A stretch of 64,000 nucleotides of DNA, taken from assembly GCA_035535995.1 (NCBI GenBank), contig DATLOZ010000016.1, positions 1 through 64,000 of the forward strand. Direction: 5' to 3'. Source of the DNA: JANYCO01 sp035535995. GTDB lineage: Bacteria; Bacteroidota; Bacteroidia; Cytophagales; Cytophagaceae. Shown piece by piece: positions 42,693 through 51,139 of this stretch. The stretch's first letter is position 1, and each line of letters begins with the position of its first letter. A program made the position numbers and the translations under genes. The notes beneath the pieces are model-generated. The model saw only the letters and a list, made by a program, of their open reading frames with translations. It was not told the origin of the DNA and searched no databases.

Positions 42693-45600
42693 TTAGAATT
42701 TAATTCCGATCAACAAAACATCATCTGTTTGTTTTTGATCACCCATCCATTGCTGAAATTCATTTTTCATAACTGTATAGGTCTTGTTTATGTCTCCACT
42801 ATTATTAATGACTACCTCTTTTATCCTTTGCGGGCCAAATTTTCTGATGTTTGGTCCTCCAAATTGATCCGGTAAGCCATCGGAGAAGATATATACGGCA
42901 TCTCCCTTTTTTAGATTCACTTCATAGTTAGTAAAATTTGTCTGATTCCGATAAATACCACCTCCGATCGCCCATTTATCACCCTTGTACTCCTTCAATT
43001 CGCCATTCACTACATGATAAAGAGGTCTGTGCGCCCCCGCATATTCCATCTTTCTGGTTTTAACATTAATTTTACACAATGCTATATCCATTCCATCCTT
43101 GATCTGCGAGTCGTTCTTTTCGGTAGCTAGTGTAGTATTCACCATCTCATCAAGCTTGTCGAGGATCACCGCCGGACTCAATGAATTTCCGTTTCGAATA
43201 ATATCATTAAGCAGGAAGTTTCCTACTAATGAAAGCATTGCGCCTGGTACACCATGACCTGTACAGTCTACTGCGGCTACATATACTTCATCGCCTTTCT
43301 CCATCATCCAAGGGAAGTCACCGCTGACTACATCTTTCGGATGATAGAAGATAAACGAATCTTTAAAGATATTGGTGATCGCCTTATTATCCGGGATCAC
43401 TGCGTTCTGGATCCGTTTAGAATAATTGATACTTTCGTTGATCTTTTTATTTTTATCCTGGATTACCAATTCTGCTTCTTTTCTTTCCGTAATATCGTGC
43501 GCTACCATCAGCACTGACTCCAACACATTGTCGTTATACTCCGGTATCGCATTGATCTGCATGATGTGTTTGCCATCCGGTGTATTGAAAATTACTTCTT
43601 CCGAAATATTTTCATTTTTCAACTGCACTTCCTTGAGCAGCGACTGCCATGCAGCCACTACGTCTGAACCCACCTTGATCTCGTCGAGCATTTTGCCTGT
43701 AAAGACGGATGCTTTAGAACCTGTATACAACTCAATGGTCGGGTTGGTATACGCGATCTTGCCGGCTACGCTGATACGGGTGATAAGGTCGGGACTATTT
43801 TCGGAAAGAGCCTGCATGTTTCTACGCATACGTTCTTCTTGTTCTGCCTTCATCTTCACGGTAATGTCGCGTGCATTCACCACGATCCCTCGTACAGATG
43901 GGTCGCTCAACAAATTTTTACCGGTTGCTTCCAGCCAGATCCAATCGCCTTTCTTGGTTTCAAAACGGTATTGGATAGTTTGCGATTCGACAGAGTTTTC
44001 CAGGATGTTTTTAAACATATTCCTGGATTTATGAATATCTTCTTCGTTTACGTGTGTTCTTCCTCTCAAGCCGATCAATTCGTCCGGATCGTAGCCAAGA
44101 ATATTTTTTACAGAAGGGCTGATGTAACGGATCGTTCCATCGGCTTCATAAATAGTGATCACCTCGGAAGCATTATAGAGCAATTGCTCCATACGATTTT
44201 GAGCAAGGTTTACTTCCTCGATCTGCTCTTGTAGCATATTGTTGGACTTCTCGAGTTCTTCCTGTGTCACCTTCATTTCTTCGGCGTTCTGCAAAAGTTC
44301 TTCCTGCTTTTCGCGAAGTTCCTGCGCCATTACCTGCGATTGCTCAAGCAATTTGCGGGTATGCTGGTTGGCCTGTATGTTGTAGATCGTTCGGGCAATA
44401 CTTGGACTTACTTCTTCTATAAAGCGGACTTCATATTCATGAAATTTATGAAACCCTGCAAACTCAACTGCTCCATATACTACATCATCAATTGCGAGCG
44501 GCACGATCAGGATACAACTCGGACGTTTGTCGCCCAGCAATCCTGATGTGATCGTTACATAATCTCTTGGGATCTCCGTACGCAATACTGTTGTCTGCTC
44601 TACAGCCGCCTGGCCTACAAGACCTTCTGCCATTCTGAACCTGGATTGCAAATATTTTTTACGGTTGTAAGCGAAACTTGATTTCATCTCCAACCAGGTA
44701 TTTCTGTAATTATGTTCGTCTCTCTCGGTGACCACGTAAAATGCTCCCTGTACAGCGTTTACTTTTTTCACCATATACTGAAGTACTTCTTCACTGAGCG
44801 GATCTACGTTATCGTGTTTACGGAGAATATCGTTTACATGCGAAGAAGCATCCATTACCCAAGAGCGTTCCTGTTCTGCTTTGTCAGAATTTTTCAGGCT
44901 GTCGCGCATGTGAATGAGCGATAGACCAAGTACATCGTTTTCACTGAGTGGATTGTATTCTGCATCGAGTTCTTTCTGCCCGATCTTGTTGGCAAACTCA
45001 GTAGTTTGAGCCAAACCGGAGATCACATTGCTGATCGCGTCCTGCATTTCCCCGATCTCATCTTCTGATTTTTGAAACTGAACTTTCGGCAATTCTCCTG
45101 CACCCAGTTTGATCATTACATCACGGATCTTATTCACTGGTGCCGTGATCGTATTAGCCATGAAAATAGCGGCGAATACTCCTATGAATACAACGACCAC
45201 TCCTAGTCCGAGCACGCTGAACTTAAGATTGTCTGAAGAAGTGATCAGATCGCGCTCGTAGATCACTTTTTCCTTTTTCTTTATTTCGGAAACTTTTCCA
45301 AGTCTGTCCATGAGTTTGGAAGACATCGGCAGTACAGAAGATTCGATCCCATCCTGAGCCATGAAGAGAATACTTACATCTTCGTATGATTCAAAATCAG
45401 GCAGCAGGTCGATAGCTTCCTGTTCTGCTGCAATTAGTTTGTCGAAGTCTACCAGGATAGCGTCCATTTCTTTGGCCACTGTTGTGTCCTTCCATTTTTT
45501 CTTTAGCTTTTGAATGTTGGTTTTCAGCGCAGGGTATTCTGAGCTAATGAGTTTTTTTAATGCTTTTTTATCGTCTTCATTGGTTTTCATGAAGACCCAG

Positions 45601-45809
45601 TTGGTAGAGAGCATTTTGGATTTGTTGACCATCAGCGTAAGTTCATCCAGCGCTTCCAGCGAAGGGTCTACTACCTGGGAGATCTCGGCGATGAGCTTTC
45701 TGTTCTTATTAAGTGTAATAAGACTGACCGCCGCATTGGTGATAAACAATACGATCAGCAGGGCAAAGCCCAGATACACTTTTTGCCGTATTCCAAATTT
45801 TAGTTTCAT
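42693..45809 (-). CDS. Membrane PP2C/SpoIIE phosphatase with HAMP, GAF and PAS domains (SiaA-like)
   Basis: 1038 aa from ATG 45809 (MKLKFGIRQKVYLGF). TM1 (about 8-28), a helical periplasmic sensor domain (about 30-188), TM2 (about 195-217), HAMP (about 218-270), GAF (about 325-480; GLVGQAAVEQTTV), coiled coil, two PAS domains (about 540-790) and a C-terminal SpoIIE phosphatase (about 825-1038) with metal-binding Asp residues in DVVSGDF, AVDCTGHGVPGA, DGMDIAL and SDGLPDQFG. It is expected to dephosphorylate the SiaC protein. The architecture is much larger than SiaA, which has HAMP and SpoIIE only. Confidence 0.9.
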   Translation of the reverse strand: MKLKFGIRQKVYLGFALLIVLFITNAAVSLITLNKNRKLIAEISQVVDPSLEALDELTLMVNKSKMLSTNWVFMKTNEDDKKALKKLISSEYPALKTNIQKLKKKWKDTTVAKEMDAILVDFDKLIAAEQEAIDLLPDFESYEDVSILFMAQDGIESSVLPMSSKLMDRLGKVSEIKKKEKVIYERDLITSSDNLKFSVLGLGVVVVFIGVFAAIFMANTITAPVNKIRDVMIKLGAGELPKVQFQKSEDEIGEMQDAISNVISGLAQTTEFANKIGQKELDAEYNPLSENDVLGLSLIHMRDSLKNSDKAEQERSWVMDASSHVNDILRKHDNVDPLSEEVLQYMVKKVNAVQGAFYVVTERDEHNYRNTWLEMKSSFAYNRKKYLQSRFRMAEGLVGQAAVEQTTVLRTEIPRDYVTITSGLLGDKRPSCILIVPLAIDDVVYGAVEFAGFHKFHEYEVRFIEEVSPSIARTIYNIQANQHTRKLLEQSQVMAQELREKQEELLQNAEEMKVTQEELEKSNNMLQEQIEEVNLAQNRMEQLLYNASEVITIYEADGTIRYISPSVKNILGYDPDELIGLRGRTHVNEEDIHKSRNMFKNILENSVESQTIQYRFETKKGDWIWLEATGKNLLSDPSVRGIVVNARDITVKMKAEQEERMRRNMQALSENSPDLITRISVAGKIAYTNPTIELYTGSKASVFTGKMLDEIKVGSDVVAAWQSLLKEVQLKNENISEEVIFNTPDGKHIMQINAIPEYNDNVLESVLMVAHDITERKEAELVIQDKNKKINESINYSKRIQNAVIPDNKAITNIFKDSFIFYHPKDVVSGDFPWMMEKGDEVYVAAVDCTGHGVPGAMLSLVGNFLLNDIIRNGNSLSPAVILDKLDEMVNTTLATEKNDSQIKDGMDIALCKINVKTRKMEYAGAHRPLYHVVNGELKEYKGDKWAIGGGIYRNQTNFTNYEVNLKKGDAVYIFSDGLPDQFGGPNIRKFGPQRIKEVVINNSGDINKTYTVMKNEFQQWMGDQKQTDDVLLIGIKF

Positions 45810-45848
45810 AGAATATATTTTTAAATAACTCTCGTCGATCAAGTATTA

Positions 45849-45918
45849 ACTCCAAATCACAATTTCCAAATCCTAAAATAATTTTTGTTTGGAATTTGTC
45901 TTATTGGTTTTTGGAATC
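45849..45918. repeat. TTTGGAA-type low-complexity inverted element
   Basis: AATTTCCAAAT-type words (45860-45880) face GTTTGGAATTTG (45890s) and TTTTGGAATC (45908s), the latter spaced near multiples of 7. It is related to the element at 33.86 kb and lies between the TonB receptor and SpoIIE genes. Confidence 0.5.
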
Positions 45919-45951
45919 TGGTCCATACCAATCAGACGCGTATTTTATAAG

Positions 45952-45976
45952 GTACTCCGGCATTTCACCGGAGCAC
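45952..45976. terminator. Hairpin after the TonB receptor gene
   Basis: GTACTCCGG pairs with CCGGAGCAC (one wobble/mismatch, 7-nt loop). On the minus strand it follows the receptor gene and precedes CTTATAAAAT, a weak T/A tail. It may be a REP-like palindrome used as a transcript end. Confidence 0.5.
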
Positions 45977-45989
45977 TCATAATTAAATA

Positions 45990-48188
45990 TTAGAATTCAA
46001 AATTTCCACCTACTAAGAACATTGCTTTGGTAATGTCAGTGTGTGCAAATTCATAGCTCTTGCTATTGGTCAGGTTTCGTACGTTTACAAACAGGTCAAG
46101 CTTATTGAAGAATTTGTAAGATACTTTTGCATTCAGGATCACTTTGCCATAAACATTCACCACTCCGCTGCCAGGAACGAAGAAGTTTTGAATATTCACA
46201 TAAGTGTAGTTGCTGAATACGTATCCGTTCAGGTTAAAATTAAGTTTCTGCGTAGCTGCAAAATTCAGGTAAGCTCCTCCGTATACATTTGGTGTACCTT
46301 TGTCTTTCTTATCAGCAGTTACTGTGATATTTTTTACGGAATCACTTGCTACAGAATTTCTGTATATAGGATCTTTCTTAAGATTTGTTGATTGTACAGT
46401 TACAAACGGTTTGAACTGGAATTTTTTCAGTACAAGATTCGCAGAAAGTGTTGCTCCATTCTGGATTGCTTTCAGACTGATGTTCTCTACAGACTGTACG
46501 ATCGTAACTCTTCCTGCAGGATTTGACGCCGATGGCAAGGTGATCACTGATGGCTGACTTACAAGATAGGTGAAATTTTGAGTGGTTTGGTTAAACAACT
46601 CCAAATCAAAATACAAGTTGCTGGTAGCTTTCACGCGGTACCCGATCTCGATCATATCCACACTTTGCATTTTCAAATTATTATCTCCTCGCACTTGTGC
46701 ATAAGCAGGGAATGGAGCGCCGATCGTTCCGACATAGATATCGTTGGAAGAATAGGTATCGTACATGTTAGGACCTTTGTACGCTCTCGACGCTACTACT
46801 CTTACCAGGTTTCTGTCTGTGATCTTATAATTGATTCCTGTCTGGTAAGAAAAATATGCTTTGGAAGGGTGGTTATATTTATCCAATCTACCGGCTGCAG
46901 TGAATTTCAAACGATCAGTTGCTTTCAATTCACCTCTCAAAGATCCTGAATAATTTTCCAATGTTCTGGCACCTCCAAGAAATCCTTGTTTGGTATCTTT
47001 GTGTGCATATTTAGAATCATCGTAATCAGCTCTTCTGTAAGAAGCGCCTGGTTTCAAAGACAAACCTTTGTAAAGGATCTCATACTCCGCATTTGCATCC
47101 AGCGTACTGAAATCATATTTATAACCGATAAACCCTTTTGATTCATCCTGTGTACCTGTCAGGTAAGAAACCTGTGTAGACAAGTGATTAAACTTACCTT
47201 TCAGATCGGCATATTTTGAAGTGGATCCTGAAGTAGTGATCGGTGTTGCAAGGTTTTCAATAAATGCTTTTTGTACTTCCGCTTGCTCACCGCCGAAGGC
47301 GAGACTGATGATTGATTTTTGTGAAATATTATAATTTAGAAATGCATTGTATCCATATTTATTCATGGATGTATTGCGGTGCGGGTAACGTTGATTTACG
47401 TTCGGATTTCCGGCTGTATCTTTCAGCAGTGCACCGGCCGGAAAGCTTGTGCGAATACTATCGGCAGATATTTTATCTCCGGTTACCCATGAATAGTAAT
47501 TAGACTCCGTTCTTTGTCTTGTCTGTTGGTTTCCGGATACGATGAAGTCAAACTTTTTAAACTTATATCCAAGCGAAGCGTTGGTGATCAGCTGTTGCTG
47601 TGTACCGTACTGGGCATTGGCTACAGCATACATACCTTCTTTCTGTGGTCTTCTGGTAATGATGTTGATCACACCGGCTGCAGCGTTCGGGCCATAGATA
47701 GCGGCGGCCGGGCCTCTTACCACTTCGATCTTTTCGATATCGTTAAGATCTACTGGCAACGTTTCCCAGAAGGTACCACCATTGAAATAGTTGTACACCG
47801 GGCGGTTGTCGATCATCACGAGTGTGATGGAATTGGAGGCGGCGTTCAAGGAAGCTCCATCAGGCAGGTTTGCAAAACCTCTTAGGCTTACATTGTAGTT
47901 ACCATTGGTAGTTTCGGTTACAAACAAGCCAGGCAATAATCTCAGTGCTTCCATCAACGTGGTAGCTCCCGATTTTTTGATCTCATCCCTGCTGATACTA
48001 GAAGCAGAAAGAGAAGCATCGAATTGATTTTCTTCTTTTTTAGAAGCTGATACGATCTTTACGTTCATCAGATCTTCTAGGCTTATATCTTCTATATTTT
48101 GTGAAAGGCTATCTGTCTGAGCAGAGGCCATTGTTGTAGTGAAAAGGAATGAAATTCCTACAAACATTTTGGGTAGATGTCTTTTCAT
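45990..48188 (-). CDS. TonB-dependent outer-membrane receptor
   Basis: 732 aa. Signal peptide 1-23 (ending ASA-QT), a TonB-box-like segment (EDISLEDLMNVKIVSASKKEE), plug domain (about 45-170; PGLFVTETTNGNYNVSLRGF, EKIEVVRGPAAAIYGPNAAAGVINI) and a 22-strand barrel ending in MFLVGGNFEF. There is no carboxypeptidase-like N-terminal domain and no SusD partner, so it is not a glycan SusC pair. It starts 67 nt downstream of the YfiR gene. A receptor that senses rather than imports is plausible from context. Confidence 0.93.
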   Translation of the reverse strand: MKRHLPKMFVGISFLFTTTMASAQTDSLSQNIEDISLEDLMNVKIVSASKKEENQFDASLSASSISRDEIKKSGATTLMEALRLLPGLFVTETTNGNYNVSLRGFANLPDGASLNAASNSITLVMIDNRPVYNYFNGGTFWETLPVDLNDIEKIEVVRGPAAAIYGPNAAAGVINIITRRPQKEGMYAVANAQYGTQQQLITNASLGYKFKKFDFIVSGNQQTRQRTESNYYSWVTGDKISADSIRTSFPAGALLKDTAGNPNVNQRYPHRNTSMNKYGYNAFLNYNISQKSIISLAFGGEQAEVQKAFIENLATPITTSGSTSKYADLKGKFNHLSTQVSYLTGTQDESKGFIGYKYDFSTLDANAEYEILYKGLSLKPGASYRRADYDDSKYAHKDTKQGFLGGARTLENYSGSLRGELKATDRLKFTAAGRLDKYNHPSKAYFSYQTGINYKITDRNLVRVVASRAYKGPNMYDTYSSNDIYVGTIGAPFPAYAQVRGDNNLKMQSVDMIEIGYRVKATSNLYFDLELFNQTTQNFTYLVSQPSVITLPSASNPAGRVTIVQSVENISLKAIQNGATLSANLVLKKFQFKPFVTVQSTNLKKDPIYRNSVASDSVKNITVTADKKDKGTPNVYGGAYLNFAATQKLNFNLNGYVFSNYTYVNIQNFFVPGSGVVNVYGKVILNAKVSYKFFNKLDLFVNVRNLTNSKSYEFAHTDITKAMFLVGGNFEF

Positions 48189-48255
48189 ACGGAGGTTTAA
48201 TTAAATTTAATTTACTGTTTATGGGTGGTTTTAAATTTATATGATCTATACGCCT

Positions 48256-48774
48256 CTACCCTACTACGATTGCTAATTTTGCAAGGTCTCCCGAAACTTT
48301 AAGACCTTGTTTTTCTACGGCTGCTTTATTGAGCTCGAACTTCATTTTATCGTCCACGATCACAAAGTTGATACCTGATCCTTTTTTAGCAGCTCCCGGA
48401 CTTTCGCTTACCAGCAATATAGGCTTTCCTTGCAGCTTAGCTGCAATTGAACCAATACTGGAACTTTGGCCTTCGGAAATGAATACCATCTGGCAGCCGC
48501 TGAGATCTGCAGAAGCAGACATTTTTTTCACAACGATGTTTCTGGTATCTACTTTTTTCGTAGCAGCGATAGATTCGAGTTCTGAAATGATCGGAGAATT
48601 GCCGATCACACCGATCACGAAATCGCCGCTGTTGGCGGGCCATTCGATGTACTGGGTGAATTTGTACATGAACAGCGAGTGTATTTTGTAGTTGACTTGT
48701 GCATTGGTTTGCAACATCGAAGTCAGCAACAGGGTGGTTAAAACAATTTTCAAACGGTTAGCGGAGGTTTTCAT
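48256..48774 (-). CDS. YfiR-family periplasmic protein
   Basis: 172 aa. Signal peptide 1-25 (ending TNAQV), then the YfiR domain: YKIHSLFMYKFTQYIEWPA, FVIGVIGNSPI, GCQMVFISEGQ, ILLVSESPGAA and GSGINFVIVDDKMKFELN. In Pseudomonas, YfiR is the periplasmic inhibitor of the diguanylate cyclase YfiN. Here it is encoded 9 nt after a GAF protein gene and before a TonB receptor, a pairing also seen in gammaproteobacteria. Its target here is probably a membrane sensor of the same cluster. Confidence 0.92.
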   Translation of the reverse strand: MKTSANRLKIVLTTLLLTSMLQTNAQVNYKIHSLFMYKFTQYIEWPANSGDFVIGVIGNSPIISELESIAATKKVDTRNIVVKKMSASADLSGCQMVFISEGQSSSIGSIAAKLQGKPILLVSESPGAAKKGSGINFVIVDDKMKFELNKAAVEKQGLKVSGDLAKLAIVVG

Positions 48775-48783
48775 GTTATTGGG

Positions 48784-49542
48784 TTATTGATTGATTTGTT
48801 CTGAAATATAGTGGGTGATATGCACGATGTCGTCAAAAGTTTGTTTGGAATATTCCTGTAAGCTGGAAAGTTCAAATACAGTTTTCACTTCACTTCCTAC
48901 TTTACATGGAATGATAAGCAACGATTTAGGAAGTGATTCGCCAAGGCCGGAGATCACTTTCAGGTAGCCTGCCGGAATATCTTTGATGAAATAAGCCGTA
49001 CCATCTTTGACGGCCTGTCCTGTAAGTCCTTCACCGGATATGATAGCGCGCGAATCATTTTCTTGAAGAATATATGCGTAAGCAACCTGGAGCATCAATT
49101 CTCCGCTTCCTTTATCTTTAGTATAAACCAAAGCTTGGCTGATCTCAAAACGGCTATTTAATTTCCAGACCGCTTTTTCAAGGCGATCCGCCAGACTACT
49201 CCCGGGCTGTTGCAGAATTACAGACAATTCATTTTTCAGACCTTCCAGATTGGAAGATTGTTGTTTGTTATGTTTGCTGTCATTCTGTTGCACATTATTA
49301 AAAGTGATAAACTCAGAACCGCCATCGCCGGAGAGCGAAAGTTTTTTATTGCTCGCATCCATGATCAGGTAAAGCGAAGCTGCGATGCCAGCAATGAACA
49401 TGAAACCCAGCATATAATAAACATTGTTTTCTGAAAGTTCTTCCAGCACATTGGCCGACATGCTTCTCAATTTGATAAAAAGAAGAATGAATGTAACGGC
49501 GTAAGCCATAAGGATAGCGACTAGTACCAGATTTTTTTTCAT
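48784..49542 (-). CDS. Membrane-anchored GAF-domain protein
   Basis: 252 aa from ATG 49542 (MKKNLVLVAILMAYA); the ATG at 49572 would overlap cheB. Two TM helices (about 5-25 and 42-62), a linker with Gln/Asn/Ser-rich sequence, and a GAF domain (about 110-252) containing GEGLTGQAVKDG and IPAGYLKVISGLGES. The same GAF signature occurs in the 6-TM sensor at 51.1 kb and in the SpoIIE phosphatase. It has no output domain of its own. Start and the cheB stop are 1 nt apart. Confidence 0.87.
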   Translation of the reverse strand: MKKNLVLVAILMAYAVTFILLFIKLRSMSANVLEELSENNVYYMLGFMFIAGIAASLYLIMDASNKKLSLSGDGGSEFITFNNVQQNDSKHNKQQSSNLEGLKNELSVILQQPGSSLADRLEKAVWKLNSRFEISQALVYTKDKGSGELMLQVAYAYILQENDSRAIISGEGLTGQAVKDGTAYFIKDIPAGYLKVISGLGESLPKSLLIIPCKVGSEVKTVFELSSLQEYSKQTFDDIVHITHYISEQINQ

Positions 49543-49543
49543 A

Positions 49544-50140
49544 TTATGCTTGTTGAATTTTATGCAAATCATTTAAGAATTTCACCATCTCCTCTGCCTT
49601 CATCACATAATCTATTTTAGTAGCAGCCAGCGCTGCTTTCGGCATTGTATCGATCGTACATTCGGAGGGTTCCTGTACGATGGTAAGTCCTCCGTATTCT
49701 TTCACTGCTTTCATTCCATGTGCACCGTCTTTATTGGCGCCGGTGAGCAATATCCCGATCATTTTTTCTTTATACACATAAGCCGCTGTCTCAAACGTAA
49801 TATCAATCGCGGGCCTGGAGTTGTTGATCATTTCTTCGGTAGAAAGAGCAAATGTATTTCCCAGTTCGATCCCTAAGTGATAATTGGCAGGTGCTACGTA
49901 TACTTTTCCTTTTTTTATACTTTCCTTATCATCGGGTTCGGTCACTTTTTTTACGCTTTTTATTTCCAATGCTTCTATAAATCCGCTTCTCACATGTTTG
50001 AGCCGGTGGCAGCAAATGATGATCGGCAGGTTGAAATCTTTGGGTATTTTACTCATGATGTTTGCCAACACCGAGAAGCTCCCCGCCGAACCTCCAATGA
50101 CTACTGCTTTATATGGCCTGCTTAGATCTGACTCCCTCAT
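49544..50140 (-). CDS. cheB: CheB-type methylesterase domain protein without receiver
   Basis: 198 aa consisting only of the catalytic CheB domain: Ser18 in GGSAGS, His45 in CCHRLKH, Asp138 in GANKDGAHGM, a full triad. It removes methyl groups from (or deamidates) glutamyl residues of chemoreceptor-like proteins. No receiver domain is present, so phospho-control is absent. No CheA, CheW or classical receptor is encoded nearby; the membrane GAF/coiled-coil proteins may be the substrates (inference). Confidence 0.92.
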   Translation of the reverse strand: MRESDLSRPYKAVVIGGSAGSFSVLANIMSKIPKDFNLPIIICCHRLKHVRSGFIEALEIKSVKKVTEPDDKESIKKGKVYVAPANYHLGIELGNTFALSTEEMINNSRPAIDITFETAAYVYKEKMIGILLTGANKDGAHGMKAVKEYGGLTIVQEPSECTIDTMPKAALAATKIDYVMKAEEMVKFLNDLHKIQQA

Positions 50141-50180
50141 TAGTATTATTTATTTTCCGGATACATCGCTGTATAGAAAA

Positions 50181-51002
50181 TTATTCTTTAAATTTTTTAT
50201 AGACCTTTTCTTCGTTGTTCACCACCAGGAATTTACTGGCATACTCGCTCCAGATGATCGATTCTTTGGAGCCTATGGCCAGGTATCCATACGTGAAAAG
50301 CATCTCATGAAAGAGCTTGATCACTTCGTTCTGAAGATTCTGATTGAAGTAGATCATCACATTGCGGCACAAGATCAGGTCGCATTTGGTGAATGACTTT
50401 GCTTCTACCAGGTTAATTTCACGGAAAGATACTTTCGAAAGTAAATCCCTGTCGAAATACGCATGATCTTTATCGTACAGAAAATATTTTTTAAGGTCGC
50501 CGTTTTGGTTATAGCGGATATAATTTTTTTCATTCAGCTCCATATTGCGCATCGAGATCTTTCCTTCCTTGGCTTTCTCCAAAATAGCTTTATCGATATC
50601 GCTCGCAATGATCTCCACTTTATTCATCAGATCCATTTCTTTTAGCAGGATCAACATGGAATATACTTCTTCTCCTGAAGAGCAGCCTGCATGCCAGATG
50701 CGGATCTTCTCCTGGTTCAGATAAAGATTAGGAAGTATCGTTTTCATTACTCTCCAGAAAGATGGATCTCTGAAAAGCTCTGTCACATTTACTGTAATCT
50801 CGTGCAAAAAATCTTCTTTAGTAAAAGCATTCTGTTCGATCTGTACGGCCAGCGCTTCGGCATCCGGAAGTTTTTTGAGCTCTAGTATACGGAGTACTCT
50901 TCTTTTGAAAGAAGACATGGCATAATCTTTAAAATCATATCCAAACTTCTGCTTGATTACTTCCGTCAACTTTTTTAATTCTGCTATCCCTATTTCCTGC
51001 AT
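50181..51002 (-). CDS. cheR: CheR-type protein-glutamate methyltransferase
   Basis: 273 aa. N-terminal CheR_N helices (about 1-75), then the SAM-dependent domain with HAGCSSGEEVYS (about 104-115), ASDIDKAILEKA and the signature CRNVMIYF. It methylates receptor glutamates using SAM. It is the upstream partner of cheB (40-nt gap). The C-terminal pentapeptide-binding extensions of some CheR proteins are absent. Confidence 0.93.
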   Translation of the reverse strand: MQEIGIAELKKLTEVIKQKFGYDFKDYAMSSFKRRVLRILELKKLPDAEALAVQIEQNAFTKEDFLHEITVNVTELFRDPSFWRVMKTILPNLYLNQEKIRIWHAGCSSGEEVYSMLILLKEMDLMNKVEIIASDIDKAILEKAKEGKISMRNMELNEKNYIRYNQNGDLKKYFLYDKDHAYFDRDLLSKVSFREINLVEAKSFTKCDLILCRNVMIYFNQNLQNEVIKLFHEMLFTYGYLAIGSKESIIWSEYASKFLVVNNEEKVYKKFKE

Positions 51003-51139
51003 GCAAAAATTAAATTATTCAAGGTAAATTATTATAATATCTATCACTGAGAATCAGTACCTCTTACGAAGCAAGAGTAGATTGGTTTTATTTTTTGTCT
51101 CCCTTCATGTAAGATTTTTCAGGGGATGGACAGATATAC

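Noticed and set aside
43426..44034. 202-codon plus-strand open frame
   Set aside because: Antisense to the PAS region of the SpoIIE phosphatase gene; Ser/Leu-rich shadow.
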